A DNA stretch of 52,647 bases from Clostridia bacterium. Its GTDB lineage: Bacteria; Bacillota; Clostridia; Christensenellales; UBA3700. The notes beneath the pieces were generated by a model, which was given only the letters and a program-made list of their open reading frames with translations, was not told the DNA's origin and searched no databases. The translations under genes were made by a program, and so were the position numbers. How positions within the stretch are numbered: the stretch's first letter is position 1; each line of letters starts with the position of its first letter. Of this stretch, positions 24,401 to 33,821 are shown in pieces. The stretch is taken from positions 1-52,647 of the forward strand of contig JAIDRT010000074.1 in assembly GCA_029061605.1 (NCBI GenBank). Reading direction: 5' to 3'.

Positions 24401-26302
24401 TTATTTGCTCGCCTTTTCTTTATCTTGTTTTTTTACTTTTCTTGCAGGCGTGATATACATTACGCTGTTGCCGGGTATCGTCATTTCAATATAATTCGGA
24501 TAGCCGTGCATATCGCCCTTCTGCGCAGTAAAACTCATCTTATCGCTCTCTCCGCCGTATTTCTTATCATCGCTGTTGAGCACAACTTTATACGCTCTCT
24601 TTTCAGGCACGCCCATCTTGTAATTTTCTCTCTTGACAGGCGAGAAATTGACAACTGCGATTGTATAATTTCCCTCGCCGTCGCTTCTAACAAAAGATAC
24701 GATATTTTGAGTATTGTCGTCTACGCATATCCACTTAAAGCCGTCGTAAGTAGTATCGAGATAATACATTTCTCTGTTGGCAAGATAATATGCGTTGAGG
24801 TCTTTGACAAACTCGTGCAAGTTGTAATGAGAATCGTAATCAAGCAAAAACCAATCAAGTTGTTTTTTGTAATCCCATTCTATAAACTGTCCAAACTCTC
24901 CGCCCATAAAAAGCAACTTTTTGCCGGGATGCGCCATAGTGTATCCAAAGAAGGCTTTGAGCGAATTGAATTTGTCCATATAAGAGCCGGGCATTCTGTT
25001 GAGAAGCGAATACTTGCCGTGAACGACCTCGTCGTGAGATAAAGGCAAGATATAATTCTCGCTGTAAGCGTAAGTAATGGAGAAAGTAACTTTGTTGTGA
25101 TTGTCTTTTCTGAAGAATGGATCAAGCGATACGTAAGAAAGCATATCGTTCATCCAGCCCATATTCCATTTGAAATTAAAGCCGAGGCCTTTGTCGTGCG
25201 GCGGCTTCGTCACGTTGGGGAACGCCGTAGACTCTTCGGCTATCATAAGCAATCCTTTGTATTTGGACAGCATATGCGAATTGAGTTTTTGCAAAAAGTC
25301 TATCGCTTCGAGATTGTAGTTGCCTCCGCTTGCGTTTGGACGCCACTCTCCGTTTTGCCTGCCGTAATCAAGATACAACATAGACGCGACCGCATCCACT
25401 CTTATGCCGTCGACGTGAAACTCGCTTACCCAAAAATCCGCCGAAGATATCAAGAATGAATGTACTTCTCTTCTGCCGTAATCAAATATTCTCGTACCCC
25501 ACTCCTTATGCTCCTGCTTGAGAGGATCGGAATATTCATAACACGGCTGACCGTCAAACTCATAAAGTCCAAATGCGTCCTTTGGGAAATGAGCGCATAC
25601 CCAGTCGAGAATAACGCCTATTTTGTTTTTGTGTAATTTGTTGATAAAATACTTGAAATCGTCAGGCGTGCCATATCTTGAAGTGGGAGCAAACATACCG
25701 CTCACTTGATAACCCCAACTGCCCTCGTAAGGATACTCGCATATAGGCAATATCTCCACGTGAGTGTATCCCATCTGTTTGATATAAGGCACGAGTTCGT
25801 CCGCCAAATCACGATAATTGAGAATGTTGCCGTCGGCGTATCTTCTCCAACTGCCCACGTGCAACTCATATACGTTTATTGGGCTGTGAAAAGCATCAAA
25901 TTTTTCTCTCTCGGCTATCCAATTCTTGTCCGTCCACTTAAAAGACGACTCATAAAGTTTAGAAGCGTTTGCTGGCGAAGTCTCGCTGTGTCTCGCGTAT
26001 GGGTCGGCTTTAAGCCTCAACTTACCCTCGCCTGTCTCCACGCTGAATTTGTATATATCGTATATCTTCAGTCCTTCTACAAAGCCCTCCCATATACCGT
26101 CGCTGATTTTGCTCATTGGATGAACTTCTCTGTCCCAATTGTTAAAATCGCCGACTACGCTGACTGATTTTGCGTGCGGCGCCCATACTCTGAAGACCCA
26201 ACCTATCTTGCCGTCTCTCTGACTTTGATGAGGCGACATAAACTTATAAGCCTCATAATTTGTACCCTCGTGAAAGAGATATACTGGTATTTTTTTGTCC
26301 AA
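24401..26302 (-). CDS. glgB: 1,4-alpha-glucan branching enzyme
   Basis: A 633-residue GH13 enzyme that makes the alpha-1,6 branches of glycogen. A CBM48 domain lies at about 30-110 (WVFRVWAPHAKSVSVVGDFN). The barrel regions are DWVCAHFP, GIRVDAVASMLYLDY with the Asp nucleophile, LLMIAEESTA with the acid/base Glu, and LPLSHDEVVHGK. The start codon is TTG, with AAGGAG nine bases upstream; the ORF has no ATG nearby. It is the first gene of the glycogen operon, transcribed from a near-consensus promoter at 26334-26362 and divergent from the MATE gene. The C-terminal tail is Lys-rich. Confidence 0.96.
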   Translation of the reverse strand: MDKKIPVYLFHEGTNYEAYKFMSPHQSQRDGKIGWVFRVWAPHAKSVSVVGDFNNWDREVHPMSKISDGIWEGFVEGLKIYDIYKFSVETGEGKLRLKADPYARHSETSPANASKLYESSFKWTDKNWIAEREKFDAFHSPINVYELHVGSWRRYADGNILNYRDLADELVPYIKQMGYTHVEILPICEYPYEGSWGYQVSGMFAPTSRYGTPDDFKYFINKLHKNKIGVILDWVCAHFPKDAFGLYEFDGQPCYEYSDPLKQEHKEWGTRIFDYGRREVHSFLISSADFWVSEFHVDGIRVDAVASMLYLDYGRQNGEWRPNASGGNYNLEAIDFLQKLNSHMLSKYKGLLMIAEESTAFPNVTKPPHDKGLGFNFKWNMGWMNDMLSYVSLDPFFRKDNHNKVTFSITYAYSENYILPLSHDEVVHGKYSLLNRMPGSYMDKFNSLKAFFGYTMAHPGKKLLFMGGEFGQFIEWDYKKQLDWFLLDYDSHYNLHEFVKDLNAYYLANREMYYLDTTYDGFKWICVDDNTQNIVSFVRSDGEGNYTIAVVNFSPVKRENYKMGVPEKRAYKVVLNSDDKKYGGESDKMSFTAQKGDMHGYPNYIEMTIPGNSVMYITPARKVKKQDKEKASK

Positions 26303-26333
26303 CTATTCTTTCTCCTTTTTCATACTTATCCAA

Positions 26334-26362
26334 ATTATACCATATTTAATTTTAATATACAA
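26334..26362 (-). promoter_or_regulatory. Promoter of the glycogen operon
   Basis: On the minus strand TTGTAT (26357-26362), a 17-base spacer and TATAAT (26334-26339) with TGG immediately before it (extended -10). It lies about 32 bases upstream of the glgB start codon. Confidence 0.7.
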
Positions 26363-26404
26363 TACCGAATTTGTTAAAATGTTAATTTTTTTTAATTTTT
26401 TTGC

Positions 26405-26433
26405 TTGCGTTTTGGTATATTTGAGCGTATAAC
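26405..26433 (+). promoter_or_regulatory. Promoter of the MATE exporter gene
   Basis: TTGCGT (26405-26410), a 17-base spacer and TATAAC (26428-26433), 39 bases before the ATG at 26473. Confidence 0.6.
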
Positions 26434-26472
26434 ATATATGGTAATTTTTTGAGAGAAATTACGGAGGCATTT

Positions 26473-27933
26473 ATGGCTACTAAAGATATGTCGATAGGCA
26501 AACCTATCAAAGTTTTGTACGCATTCGCATTGCCAATGATAATATCCGTATTATTTCAGCAGTTTTACAATATTGCAGATTCCCTTATAGCCGGCAACTT
26601 TATAAACGACAACGGCAACGCCTTGGCGGCAGTCAATGCGGCATATCCGGTGACTGTTGTATTTATTGCCATAGGCAACGGCTTCGGCGTAGGCGGCAGC
26701 GTGGCAATATCAAGGATTTTCGGCGCAAAACAATACTCCCGCACCAAGACGGCTACGCTGACGGCTATCGTCAATATCTTTGTATTCGCTTTGATTTTTA
26801 CCGTAATAGGCGTATTTACTTGCAAACCGCTACTCTCCGCTATGAACTCGCAAGACTTAGGACAGGACGTCTTTGCGCAAAGCGTAGATTATCTCAACAT
26901 ATATATCTACGGACTGACTTTTCTCTTTGTCTACAACGTGGTAAGTTGTATCTTCCAAGCGCTCGGCAATTCCAAAACGCCGCTTTTTCTTCTCATATTC
27001 TCCACTGTACTTAACGTGATTGTAGATATCGTCTTCGTCAAGTATTGCAATATGGGAGTAAAGGGACTTGCCTGGGGTACTTTTCTCGCGCAAGGCATTG
27101 CAAGCGTGTTGTCTTTGATACTGTTGCTCGTCAATATTTCCAAACTTCCAAAAGATACAGCGGAAAAGATACCTAACGAAAATCAATGCCAATCAAGTGA
27201 CGAAAGCACTGTTTACTACTGTCCCAAAAACTCTACAAAAAAGTCCTGGAAAGAAAACTCGGTATTCTCGCTGTCGATATGGTCAAGCATTATGCTTATG
27301 GCTCTGCCAAGCATTTTGCAAAATTCCACCGTATCAATAGGACAACTCTTCGTGCAAGGGCTCGTCAATTCTTTTGGCAATGCAAATCTCGTCGCAGCGT
27401 ATGGCTCGGCATTTAAGATAAATTACATAATCATATCAATATTCCTGACAATATCCAACGCAATGGCAACCTTTACGTCGCAGAATATTGGAGCAAACCG
27501 ACTTGACAGAGCAAAAGAAGGTCTTAAAGGCGGATTGATAAGTATGGTCGTGATCGCTTTGATTTCCACGGCAATATATCTGATATTTGCAAAAGGACTA
27601 GTAGGCGCGTTTGTAAGCGGACAAAACGACGAAATAATTGCAATAGGCTCACAGTTTTTGTATATCCTGTCGCCATTCTATATCGTAGTGTGCATAAAGA
27701 TAATATTCGACGGATTTATAAGAGGAGCGGGAGATATGGCAGGATTTACCACTAGTACAATGACTGACTTGGTACTCCGCGTAGGTTTGAGTTTTATATT
27801 CGTCAAGGCGTGCCATCTATCGTATGTGTCAATATGGTGGAGTTGGCCTATCGGGTGGGTCGTCGGCGCGGCAGTTTCCGTCGCATTCTATCTTTCAAAA
27901 AGATGGCAAAAGACGTCGTTGAAAAAACTGTAA
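26473..27933 (+). CDS. MATE-family cation/drug antiporter
   Basis: A 486-residue inner-membrane protein with about twelve hydrophobic segments in two six-helix halves. It has typical MATE signatures: the opening GKPIKVLYAFALPMIISVLFQQFYNIADSLIAG and the PSILQNSTVSIGQLFVQGLVNSFG repeat at the start of the second half are only partly quoted in most families but fit DinF/NorM-like transporters. It exports organic cations in exchange for Na+ or H+. A polar 50-residue loop (about 225-275) separates the halves. ACGGAGG six bases before ATG 26473 fixes the start. It stands alone, with no regulator gene adjacent. Confidence 0.92.
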   Translation: MATKDMSIGKPIKVLYAFALPMIISVLFQQFYNIADSLIAGNFINDNGNALAAVNAAYPVTVVFIAIGNGFGVGGSVAISRIFGAKQYSRTKTATLTAIVNIFVFALIFTVIGVFTCKPLLSAMNSQDLGQDVFAQSVDYLNIYIYGLTFLFVYNVVSCIFQALGNSKTPLFLLIFSTVLNVIVDIVFVKYCNMGVKGLAWGTFLAQGIASVLSLILLLVNISKLPKDTAEKIPNENQCQSSDESTVYYCPKNSTKKSWKENSVFSLSIWSSIMLMALPSILQNSTVSIGQLFVQGLVNSFGNANLVAAYGSAFKINYIIISIFLTISNAMATFTSQNIGANRLDRAKEGLKGGLISMVVIALISTAIYLIFAKGLVGAFVSGQNDEIIAIGSQFLYILSPFYIVVCIKIIFDGFIRGAGDMAGFTTSTMTDLVLRVGLSFIFVKACHLSYVSIWWSWPIGWVVGAAVSVAFYLSKRWQKTSLKKL

Positions 27934-27945
27934 ATATAAATTTGC

Positions 27946-27975
27946 TTGACATAGCCAAAAGTTAAATAACATAAT
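27946..27975 (+). promoter_or_regulatory. Promoter of the flavin-binding protein gene
   Basis: TTGACA (27946-27951), an 18-base spacer and CATAAT (27970-27975), about 29 bases before the ATG at 28004. Confidence 0.6.
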
Positions 27976-28003
27976 ATTTAAAACGCTTAAAATGAGGTTG
28001 CGT

Positions 28004-28459
28004 ATGAGAAGAAAAGACAGACAGATGCCAAAAGAATGGGCAATAGATATAGTAGACAAATGCGAATGGGCTACGCTTGCAACTATTGATACGGACGGTA
28101 TGCCATATTGTATTCCCTTAAATATCGCAAGAATTGACGACGCTATTTATTTCCACTGCGCAAAAGAAGGCAAAAAGATAGACTGCTTTAAGCATAGCGA
28201 CAACGTATGCATATCCTGCGTAGGCGATACGCTAAGACTAAACGACGAATTTGCAACCAATTACGAAAGCGCAATAGTACGCGGCAAAATATCACAAGTA
28301 TTAGACGACAATGAAAAGATTGCGGCGTTGAAAGCAATATGCTTAAGACATACGCCTTTGAATATGCAAAACTTTGACATTGAGATAAAAAAATATTTCA
28401 CCGCAACCGCCATTTGGAAAGTGACTATCCAAGATATTGACGGCAAAAGACGTAAATAG
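28004..28459 (+). CDS. Pyridoxamine 5'-phosphate oxidase-like flavoprotein (NimA type)
   Basis: A 151-residue split-barrel protein of the PNPOx-like FMN-binding family. It opens MRRKDRQMPKEWAIDIVDKC and continues EWATLATIDTDGMPYCIPLN, then AIYFHCAKEGKKIDCFKHSD, as in the nitroimidazole-reductase (Nim) and related proteins. Family members bind flavin or heme-type cofactors, and the substrate is usually unknown. I chose ATG 28004 because GAGGT lies six bases before it; the other ATG at 27992 overlaps that site. A terminator follows at once. Confidence 0.85.
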   Translation: MRRKDRQMPKEWAIDIVDKCEWATLATIDTDGMPYCIPLNIARIDDAIYFHCAKEGKKIDCFKHSDNVCISCVGDTLRLNDEFATNYESAIVRGKISQVLDDNEKIAALKAICLRHTPLNMQNFDIEIKKYFTATAIWKVTIQDIDGKRRK

Positions 28460-28473
28460 GCAACGCAAATAAT

Positions 28474-28509
28474 TACCCGACGCTTATCAATTGGCGTCGG
28501 GTATTTTTT
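28474..28509 (+). terminator. Rho-independent terminator after the PNPOx-like gene
   Basis: TACCCGACGC paired with GCGTCGGGTA, a 10-base loop, then TTTTTT. The T-run overlaps the stop codon of the convergent ung gene. On the minus strand the stem is followed by AATTATTTG, so it may also end ung transcripts weakly. Confidence 0.9.
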
Positions 28510-29185
28510 ACTCTCCTCTTCTGCTCCAATCAATTGGAGTTCTGCCGTGCTTGGATAAGAAATCGTTGGCTTTAGAAAAGTGCTTGCACTCCAAAAAACC
28601 GTTGTAGAAAGAAAGCGGGCTTGGGTGTACGCATTTGAGTACGAGGTGCTTGCTCTCGTCTATGAGTTTTGCTTTTGCCTTTGCAGGATTGCCCCACAGC
28701 ATAAACACAGTGGGATACGGCGAATCGTTGACCATCTTAATTACGCTGTCAGTAAATCTCTCCCAACCTATGTTGGCGTGGCTTTGCGGCTTGCCTTCTC
28801 TGACAGTGAGCACTGTGTTGAGCAACAACACTCCCTCGTCTGCCCAGCCTGTCAAGTCTCCGCAATTGCTTTGCGGTATGCCGAGATCGTATTCAAGCGC
28901 CTTATAGATATTAACTAGCGATGGCGGACACTTTACGCCCTTGCGCACGGAAAAACTCATTCCGTGAGCCTGTCCGTAGCCGTGATAGGGATCTTGTCCC
29001 AAAATGACGACTTTGACGTTTTCGTACGGAGTATGCTCAAACGCAGAAAGTATCTCTTTCATTGGCGGATAAACTTTGAAGTTGCTGTATTCTTGCGCCA
29101 AAAACTTGCGAATCTCTTTGAAGTACTCTTGCGAAAACTCACTCTCTAATTTTTCATCCCAACTGTTGCCTAAACGTGACGACAT
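28508..29185 (-). CDS. ung: Uracil-DNA glycosylase, family 1
   Basis: A 225-residue base-excision repair enzyme that removes uracil from DNA. Water-activating motif GQDPYHG at 63-69 with catalytic D65; the uracil-binding LLLNTVLTVREGKPQSH and the C-terminal HPSPLS loop are intact. GGGAGG lies seven bases before the ATG. Convergent with the PNPOx-like gene and divergent from the PHP phosphatase. Confidence 0.97.
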   Translation of the reverse strand: MSSRLGNSWDEKLESEFSQEYFKEIRKFLAQEYSNFKVYPPMKEILSAFEHTPYENVKVVILGQDPYHGYGQAHGMSFSVRKGVKCPPSLVNIYKALEYDLGIPQSNCGDLTGWADEGVLLLNTVLTVREGKPQSHANIGWERFTDSVIKMVNDSPYPTVFMLWGNPAKAKAKLIDESKHLVLKCVHPSPLSFYNGFLECKHFSKANDFLSKHGRTPIDWSRRGE

Positions 29186-29253
29186 ACAAAGCCTCCCAAA
29201 TAACGTTTTTATAATATTAACATAATTTGCCGAAATTTGTCAATCCATCTTAT

Positions 29254-29282
29254 TTGACAGTCTGCAATAAAAAGTATAGAAT
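29254..29282 (+). promoter_or_regulatory. Promoter of the PHP phosphatase gene
   Basis: TTGACA (29254-29259), a 17-base spacer and TAGAAT (29277-29282), about 37 bases before the TTG start codon. Confidence 0.65.
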
Positions 29283-29318
29283 ATTATCAGAAAATAAAAT
29301 GAAGAAAGGAATATTAAG

Positions 29319-30122
29319 TTGTTTGACACTCACACGCATTGCAAGCACTCGCACGATAGCAAAGAAGAGCCAAAGGATATGATAGAACAAGCCATATCTT
29401 TGGGTATGGACTATATTGCTTTTACAGACCACTTTGACGGCGAACTGACCTTTCTCCCTGAGTTTGACTATATACCGCAGATAAATCTTGAAAAACACTT
29501 TGAAGAAATACAATTGCTCAAAGAGCAATATAAAGGCAAAATAGAAATCGGCGTGGGCGTGGAATGCGGATATATGAGAGAGGCTAATGACCTCTACTCT
29601 GCAAAACTCAAAAATTTTGATACTGATATAATAATCAATTCCATTCACACGATTGAATACGAAGACTGCTATTTGCCGTCATACTTTGCAAAACGCACAA
29701 AAGCGCAAGCCTACGGCGCGTATCTCAAAGCCGTAAGAGAAAGTCTCGACTGTCCATACCATTTTGACAGCGTAGGTCACATAGGCTACGTAGTACGCAA
29801 AAGCACGTATGAAGACAAAGCGCTGGAATACAAGGATTTTGCAGATATTATAGACGACATATTGACTACTATTATCGCAAAAGGCAAGGCTTTGGAAATC
29901 AACTCCCAAAGTAAGGGCACCGGACTTGACTTTTTGCCTACAAAAGATATTTTGTTGAGATACAAAGACCTTGGCGGAGAATTGCTGACATTTGGCTCCG
30001 ACGCTCACTTTTGCGGACGCATTGGAGAAAAGTACTCGCTTGTCACCGACTGGCTTAAAGCAAACGGCTTTAAATATCTCTTTAAGTACTTGTCTCACAA
30101 ACCTATTGCTGTAAAACTTTGA
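29319..30122 (+). CDS. PHP-domain phosphatase, histidinol-phosphatase (HisJ/HisK) family
   Basis: A 267-residue metal-dependent phosphoesterase. The PHP metal site opens the protein (FDTHTHCKHSHDS), with DHFDG in the second motif and GSDAHFCGRIGE near the end. Histidinol-phosphatase activity in histidine synthesis is the family's usual role, but no other his gene is in the window. The start codon is TTG: AAAGGA lies eight bases before it, and the HTH metal ligands begin at the fourth residue, leaving no room for a later start. Confidence 0.88.
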   Translation: MFDTHTHCKHSHDSKEEPKDMIEQAISLGMDYIAFTDHFDGELTFLPEFDYIPQINLEKHFEEIQLLKEQYKGKIEIGVGVECGYMREANDLYSAKLKNFDTDIIINSIHTIEYEDCYLPSYFAKRTKAQAYGAYLKAVRESLDCPYHFDSVGHIGYVVRKSTYEDKALEYKDFADIIDDILTTIIAKGKALEINSQSKGTGLDFLPTKDILLRYKDLGGELLTFGSDAHFCGRIGEKYSLVTDWLKANGFKYLFKYLSHKPIAVKL

Positions 30123-30135
30123 TATAAAAATTTTA

Positions 30136-30159
30136 AAGACAAGGCTTTGACCTTGTCTT
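30136..30159. terminator. Hairpin between convergent PHP and acyl-CoA synthetase genes
   Basis: AAGACAAGG and CCTTGTCTT pair perfectly around a 6-base loop. The tail is U-rich on the minus strand (TTTAAAATTTTTAT), so it serves the leftward acyl-CoA synthetase gene better than the rightward PHP gene. Confidence 0.65.
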
Positions 30160-30197
30160 AGTAAAATTATAGAGGTTGCATTGCAACCATTAGGAGA

Positions 30198-31856
30198 TTA
30201 TTTGTTGACGTTTTTACCAAATCGCTTTATCTTGCAAGTCGTAGTCTTCTCCAAAGCGCAATCTAGTACTTCATAATTACTGATACGTTTATACCCTGGC
30301 ATCTTAGCGTTGATATCACTGATTATCTTGCCAAGAGAATGCTTTATATCGCTTAAACTCGGCATATGCCCCAATTTCTTTTTGATGACGTCAATGTTGG
30401 GGAAAATTCTCGCCTTGACTTCTGTCTTTCCTCTCTCCTGCGAAGCGACCACAAGTACGTCGCCAACTTCGGGAAAATCAGATAATCTTGCCTCTAATTC
30501 TTCAGGATAAATATTCTTGCCGTTTTCCGTAACAATGACGTTTTTTATTCTGCCGGCAATATACAGTGCACCGTCTTCATCCATTCTGCCCAAATCACCG
30601 GTACGGAACCAGCCGTCCTTAAACGCCGCGTCCGTTGCCTTTTTGTCCTTGAAGTAGCCCAGCATAATATTTTCACCCTTTGCTAATATCTCGCCTATAC
30701 CTTCGTAGTTTGGCTCGTCTATCTTGAGTTGAACGCCGGGGATTGCTATGCCGGTAGACTTAGGATTGAAATAAAAATCGCTGTTGCCTGCCAAAAGCGG
30801 TGCACATTCAGTCAACCCATACCCTTGCAATACTCTCATACCCAGCGCATTAAAGTTGTCCACTATCGCGCTGTCAAGATCGGCTGCACCTACGATAAAT
30901 AGCCTAACGTTGCCGCCAAGAGACTTGGCAACCTTGGATGAGATAACTTTGCGGACGAGCCACGGCAACTTTCCCATTGCCTCGGCAAAAGAATAGTCAT
31001 CAAAATAACGCTTATATTTATCAGGACACTTCTCCAATACAGACTGGCGAATCTTTTTATCCAACATTTTAAGCAACGCCGGCACGACGACCAAAATCGA
31101 CGGAGAATATTCTACGATATTTTTTGCCACCTTGAGAAGCGAGTCGCAATACGTAATACAAGCGCCTTTAGAGAGCATCAAAATGCAGTTGAGCGTACAC
31201 TCGTAAGTATGGTGCAACGGCAAAATCGACAGCGTCCTATCACTGGATTTTATATTAACTACGCTCAAAGTCGAGCGTATGTCTGAAAGCACGTTGTGTT
31301 GAGATAGACAAACGCCTTTAGCGCTACCTGTAGTCCCTGAAGTAAATATTAAGATATTTGTATCGTCTTTGGATATCGCAATTCTGTCTACCTCGCTTTC
31401 GTCTTGACAAGGTATTAGCGAATACTCGCAATCTATTGCGCCAAAGGAAAAATACTTGCGAGGAGTATGCAATTCAAAAACGGCTTTGGAAAGTATCTTC
31501 TCATCGCCGCAAACTGCAGCAACTTGCGCGTGATTCAAAAAGTTGTCTATATCCTCAATACTCAACTCTTTGTCAAGCGGCACGACTATACCTACGCTTG
31601 CCGCCGCAAGATAAGCCAACGTCCACTCGTAGCAGTTGCTGCCCACGACGGCGATATACTTTCCTTTCAGCCCCTGTGAAATAAAGAATGAACAAAGATT
31701 ATAATACCTTCGCCTCAATTCGCCGTATTTTATCTTTCTGTATTTGCCGTCTTTCTCTCTCAACAAAAACGCAGTCTTTGAGGGATATCTCTTTGCCGAA
31801 ATATTGATAAGTTGTCTAAAATTGTCAAGGCTTTCTACGTTATACATCGTCTTCAT
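30198..31856 (-). CDS. AMP-forming long-chain acyl-CoA synthetase-like enzyme
   Basis: A 552-residue ANL-superfamily enzyme that activates a carboxylic acid, probably a fatty acid, to its adenylate and then CoA thioester. The AMP-binding loop ILIFTSGTTGSAKGVCLSQ, the YGLTECAPLLAGN motif, the hinge GWFRTGDLG and the C-terminal NVIVTENGKNIYPEELE are present. The family's LPLHHTYE motif reads LPLHHTYECT. It is soluble. AGGT lies about eight bases before the ATG. A TetR-type regulator gene is divergent, with inverted repeats in between, so fatty-acid-responsive control is plausible. Confidence 0.9.
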   Translation of the reverse strand: MKTMYNVESLDNFRQLINISAKRYPSKTAFLLREKDGKYRKIKYGELRRRYYNLCSFFISQGLKGKYIAVVGSNCYEWTLAYLAAASVGIVVPLDKELSIEDIDNFLNHAQVAAVCGDEKILSKAVFELHTPRKYFSFGAIDCEYSLIPCQDESEVDRIAISKDDTNILIFTSGTTGSAKGVCLSQHNVLSDIRSTLSVVNIKSSDRTLSILPLHHTYECTLNCILMLSKGACITYCDSLLKVAKNIVEYSPSILVVVPALLKMLDKKIRQSVLEKCPDKYKRYFDDYSFAEAMGKLPWLVRKVISSKVAKSLGGNVRLFIVGAADLDSAIVDNFNALGMRVLQGYGLTECAPLLAGNSDFYFNPKSTGIAIPGVQLKIDEPNYEGIGEILAKGENIMLGYFKDKKATDAAFKDGWFRTGDLGRMDEDGALYIAGRIKNVIVTENGKNIYPEELEARLSDFPEVGDVLVVASQERGKTEVKARIFPNIDVIKKKLGHMPSLSDIKHSLGKIISDINAKMPGYKRISNYEVLDCALEKTTTCKIKRFGKNVNK

Positions 31857-31939
31857 TTATATTACCTATATGCGACTGTATGCTAAAAAATACGCATAAT
31901 ATTGACTTTTGCCAATATGTCTGATATTATTATATAGAC

Positions 31940-32040
31940 ATACTGTCGGAAAATCAACAAACAGTATTTTTATAAATGTATTGTTGAAAATATTATAATT
32001 CTATTTTGCTTGTAAACCGACAAAATCCCATAATTTGTCG
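31940..32040. promoter_or_regulatory. Two inverted repeats between the acyl-CoA synthetase and TetR genes
   Basis: ATACTGT (31940-31946) with ACAGTAT (31961-31967), and CGACAAA (32018-32024) with TTTGTCG (32034-32040). Arms of 7 bases are typical for TetR-family operators. Binding by the adjacent regulator is inferred. Confidence 0.5.
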
Positions 32041-32069
32041 TGTAAAATTTATGCAAGAGCGAGGTAAAT

Positions 32070-32639
32070 ATGCAAGAGACCCGAAGAGTGAGAATGACAA
32101 AGAAAATGATAAAAGACGCTTATATCGAACTGTTGGAGATCAATCCTGACAAGAGACTTTCTATTACGGAAATTTGTCAAAGAGCGGACATAAATCGCTC
32201 AACTTTCTATATGCATTATGAAGACGTCAATCAACTTGTCAAGGAGATCGAAGACGAGATATTGGACCAAATCCCCTACCCCGAATTATCTGAAGGCTCT
32301 CTGTCGCAAAAAGAACAATACATTGACTTGCTTAAAGATACGTTTGAGTATATCAAAATAAATAAAAGCCAATTCATTTTGCTTCTTTCTCAACTCGACA
32401 GCAATGATTTTAAGAAGAGATTGATATCCACAATTCTTGACAAATACAAAGCCTTAACCATCTCTGACGACTCTCTTATGTCAAAGTACGGATATATGTT
32501 TTGCATCAACGGCGTGGTAGGACTATTGCGCGAATGGATAAAAGACAACTTCCCAATATCAAGCGCAGAACTTGCAAAAATAGCCTTTAATATGTCGTTG
32601 CAAGCAACAGACTTTTCTAAAATCTTTAACAAAAAATAA
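32070..32639 (+). CDS. TetR/AcrR-family transcriptional regulator
   Basis: A 189-residue protein. The helix-turn-helix covers about residues 28-50 (LSITEICQRADINRSTFYMH), followed by YEDVNQLVKEIEDEIL. The C-terminal ligand-binding part resembles the TetR_C group with a late LLREWI segment (GVVGLLREWIKDNFPISSAE). GAGGT lies before the ATG. It is divergent from an acyl-CoA synthetase gene and may regulate it and itself. Its 3' end converges on the DUF2804 gene with 9 bases between. Confidence 0.9.
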   Translation: MQETRRVRMTKKMIKDAYIELLEINPDKRLSITEICQRADINRSTFYMHYEDVNQLVKEIEDEILDQIPYPELSEGSLSQKEQYIDLLKDTFEYIKINKSQFILLLSQLDSNDFKKRLISTILDKYKALTISDDSLMSKYGYMFCINGVVGLLREWIKDNFPISSAELAKIAFNMSLQATDFSKIFNKK

Positions 32640-32648
32640 CAACTTTCG

Positions 32649-33686
32649 TCACCATTTATTGTGCACCTTTTCTGCAAATCCCAATTCGCCGTCAAGTTGA
32701 ATCACCGCGCCGTCGTCAAGTATACACTTGCCATAGACAAGTCCAAATACTTGATGCGGTATCATACACATAATCTTCAAATCAAAAGGCGACTGCCTGT
32801 CAATAATAGGTTTGAAGACGCAATCAACTCTGCCGTCGTCAGTAACGATCTTCCAATCTTCCATATATCTTGGCTTGCCTTCTTCATCGCCGGGTATGAC
32901 AAACTTGCTTCTGCCCAATTTGTGAGCCTTGCCGTCATAAAACAGCATATCTTCGCTTGCAGCCTGAGTATTGCCAAAACCGTATCCCAAGTTCCAACCA
33001 AAAGTCTTTCCGTCCGCCAGCCTTGTCTGCAAAGAACTCCAATACCAAGTATTGTCATAAGTCCACACTCCACGTCCCCAATCGAGAGTGGCAAGACTGT
33101 CTGCCCTGTCAAAAGTCCTTACCTCTTCGCCAAGTGTAAACCCCCCTTCAGCGCGCATACAGTTGATTTTTTGATTGAGATAAAAGTATCCCTTTTTGTC
33201 AAAAGGCGTGGCTATGACCATACTCTCTTCGGGAGTATCCGTCAAAGTCACGTCCCACTTGATTTCCATACCTTTTTTATCAGCATTGGGGTATACGCCG
33301 CTCAACCGTCTGACTTTGCCGTCGTTGACAAAACTCATCTTAACTTTGCCGTTTTGCCATACGCAATCTCCCAACTTTGAAGTGCGAGGCATATTCAACT
33401 TGCCCATAGGAAAAAAGAAAATAGAACTATTAGTCAACTGATCAGGCTTGACAAAATCCATTACGCTTATGCTCAAACCGCCAACGTATCCCATATCGGC
33501 AACGGTAAGACAAAGCGCAAATTGCTTGTTGGAAATATAATAATAGTCCCACTCTTTGATACGACTTTTCTTTGCTGTGATAGCCTCTCGATTGTATTCA
33601 TAAAGCAACTTCTTGCAATACCCCGGTTGAATGATATTGCCGTCTTTGCCAAGCAAAAGCGTAGGCTCAATAATTTCATTCTGCAT
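32649..33686 (-). CDS. DUF2804 domain protein
   Basis: A 345-residue soluble protein. Its N-terminal QNEIIEPTLLLGKDGNIIQPGY, central WDYYYISNKQFALCLTVAD and WGRGVWTYDNTWYWSS, and C-terminal VFGLVYGKCILDDGAVIQLDG are characteristic of DUF2804. That family is remotely related to the lipocalin-like hydroxyneurosporene-synthase/CrtC fold; its function is unknown. AAGGGGG lies nine bases before the ATG. It lies next to the acyl-CoA/TetR pair, which fits a lipid role, but that is only suggestive. Confidence 0.85.
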   Translation of the reverse strand: MQNEIIEPTLLLGKDGNIIQPGYCKKLLYEYNREAITAKKSRIKEWDYYYISNKQFALCLTVADMGYVGGLSISVMDFVKPDQLTNSSIFFFPMGKLNMPRTSKLGDCVWQNGKVKMSFVNDGKVRRLSGVYPNADKKGMEIKWDVTLTDTPEESMVIATPFDKKGYFYLNQKINCMRAEGGFTLGEEVRTFDRADSLATLDWGRGVWTYDNTWYWSSLQTRLADGKTFGWNLGYGFGNTQAASEDMLFYDGKAHKLGRSKFVIPGDEEGKPRYMEDWKIVTDDGRVDCVFKPIIDRQSPFDLKIMCMIPHQVFGLVYGKCILDDGAVIQLDGELGFAEKVHNKW

Positions 33687-33756
33687 AATATATCCCCCTT
33701 AATTTATTTTAGCACGGTTTTATCACAATTACAAGAGTAAAATAATTGCGGTAAGT

Positions 33757-33784
33757 AAAGACAGCCCTCAATCGGACTGTCTTT
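33757..33784 (-). terminator. Hairpin downstream of the ECF operon
   Basis: AAAGACAG and CTGTCTTT pair around a 12-base loop, 38 bases beyond the stop of the ATPase gene. The U-tract is poor on both strands, so termination efficiency is uncertain. Confidence 0.5.
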
Positions 33785-33821
33785 GTAAATTATATTAAGG
33801 GGGTAATTGAGTAAGTCTAAA

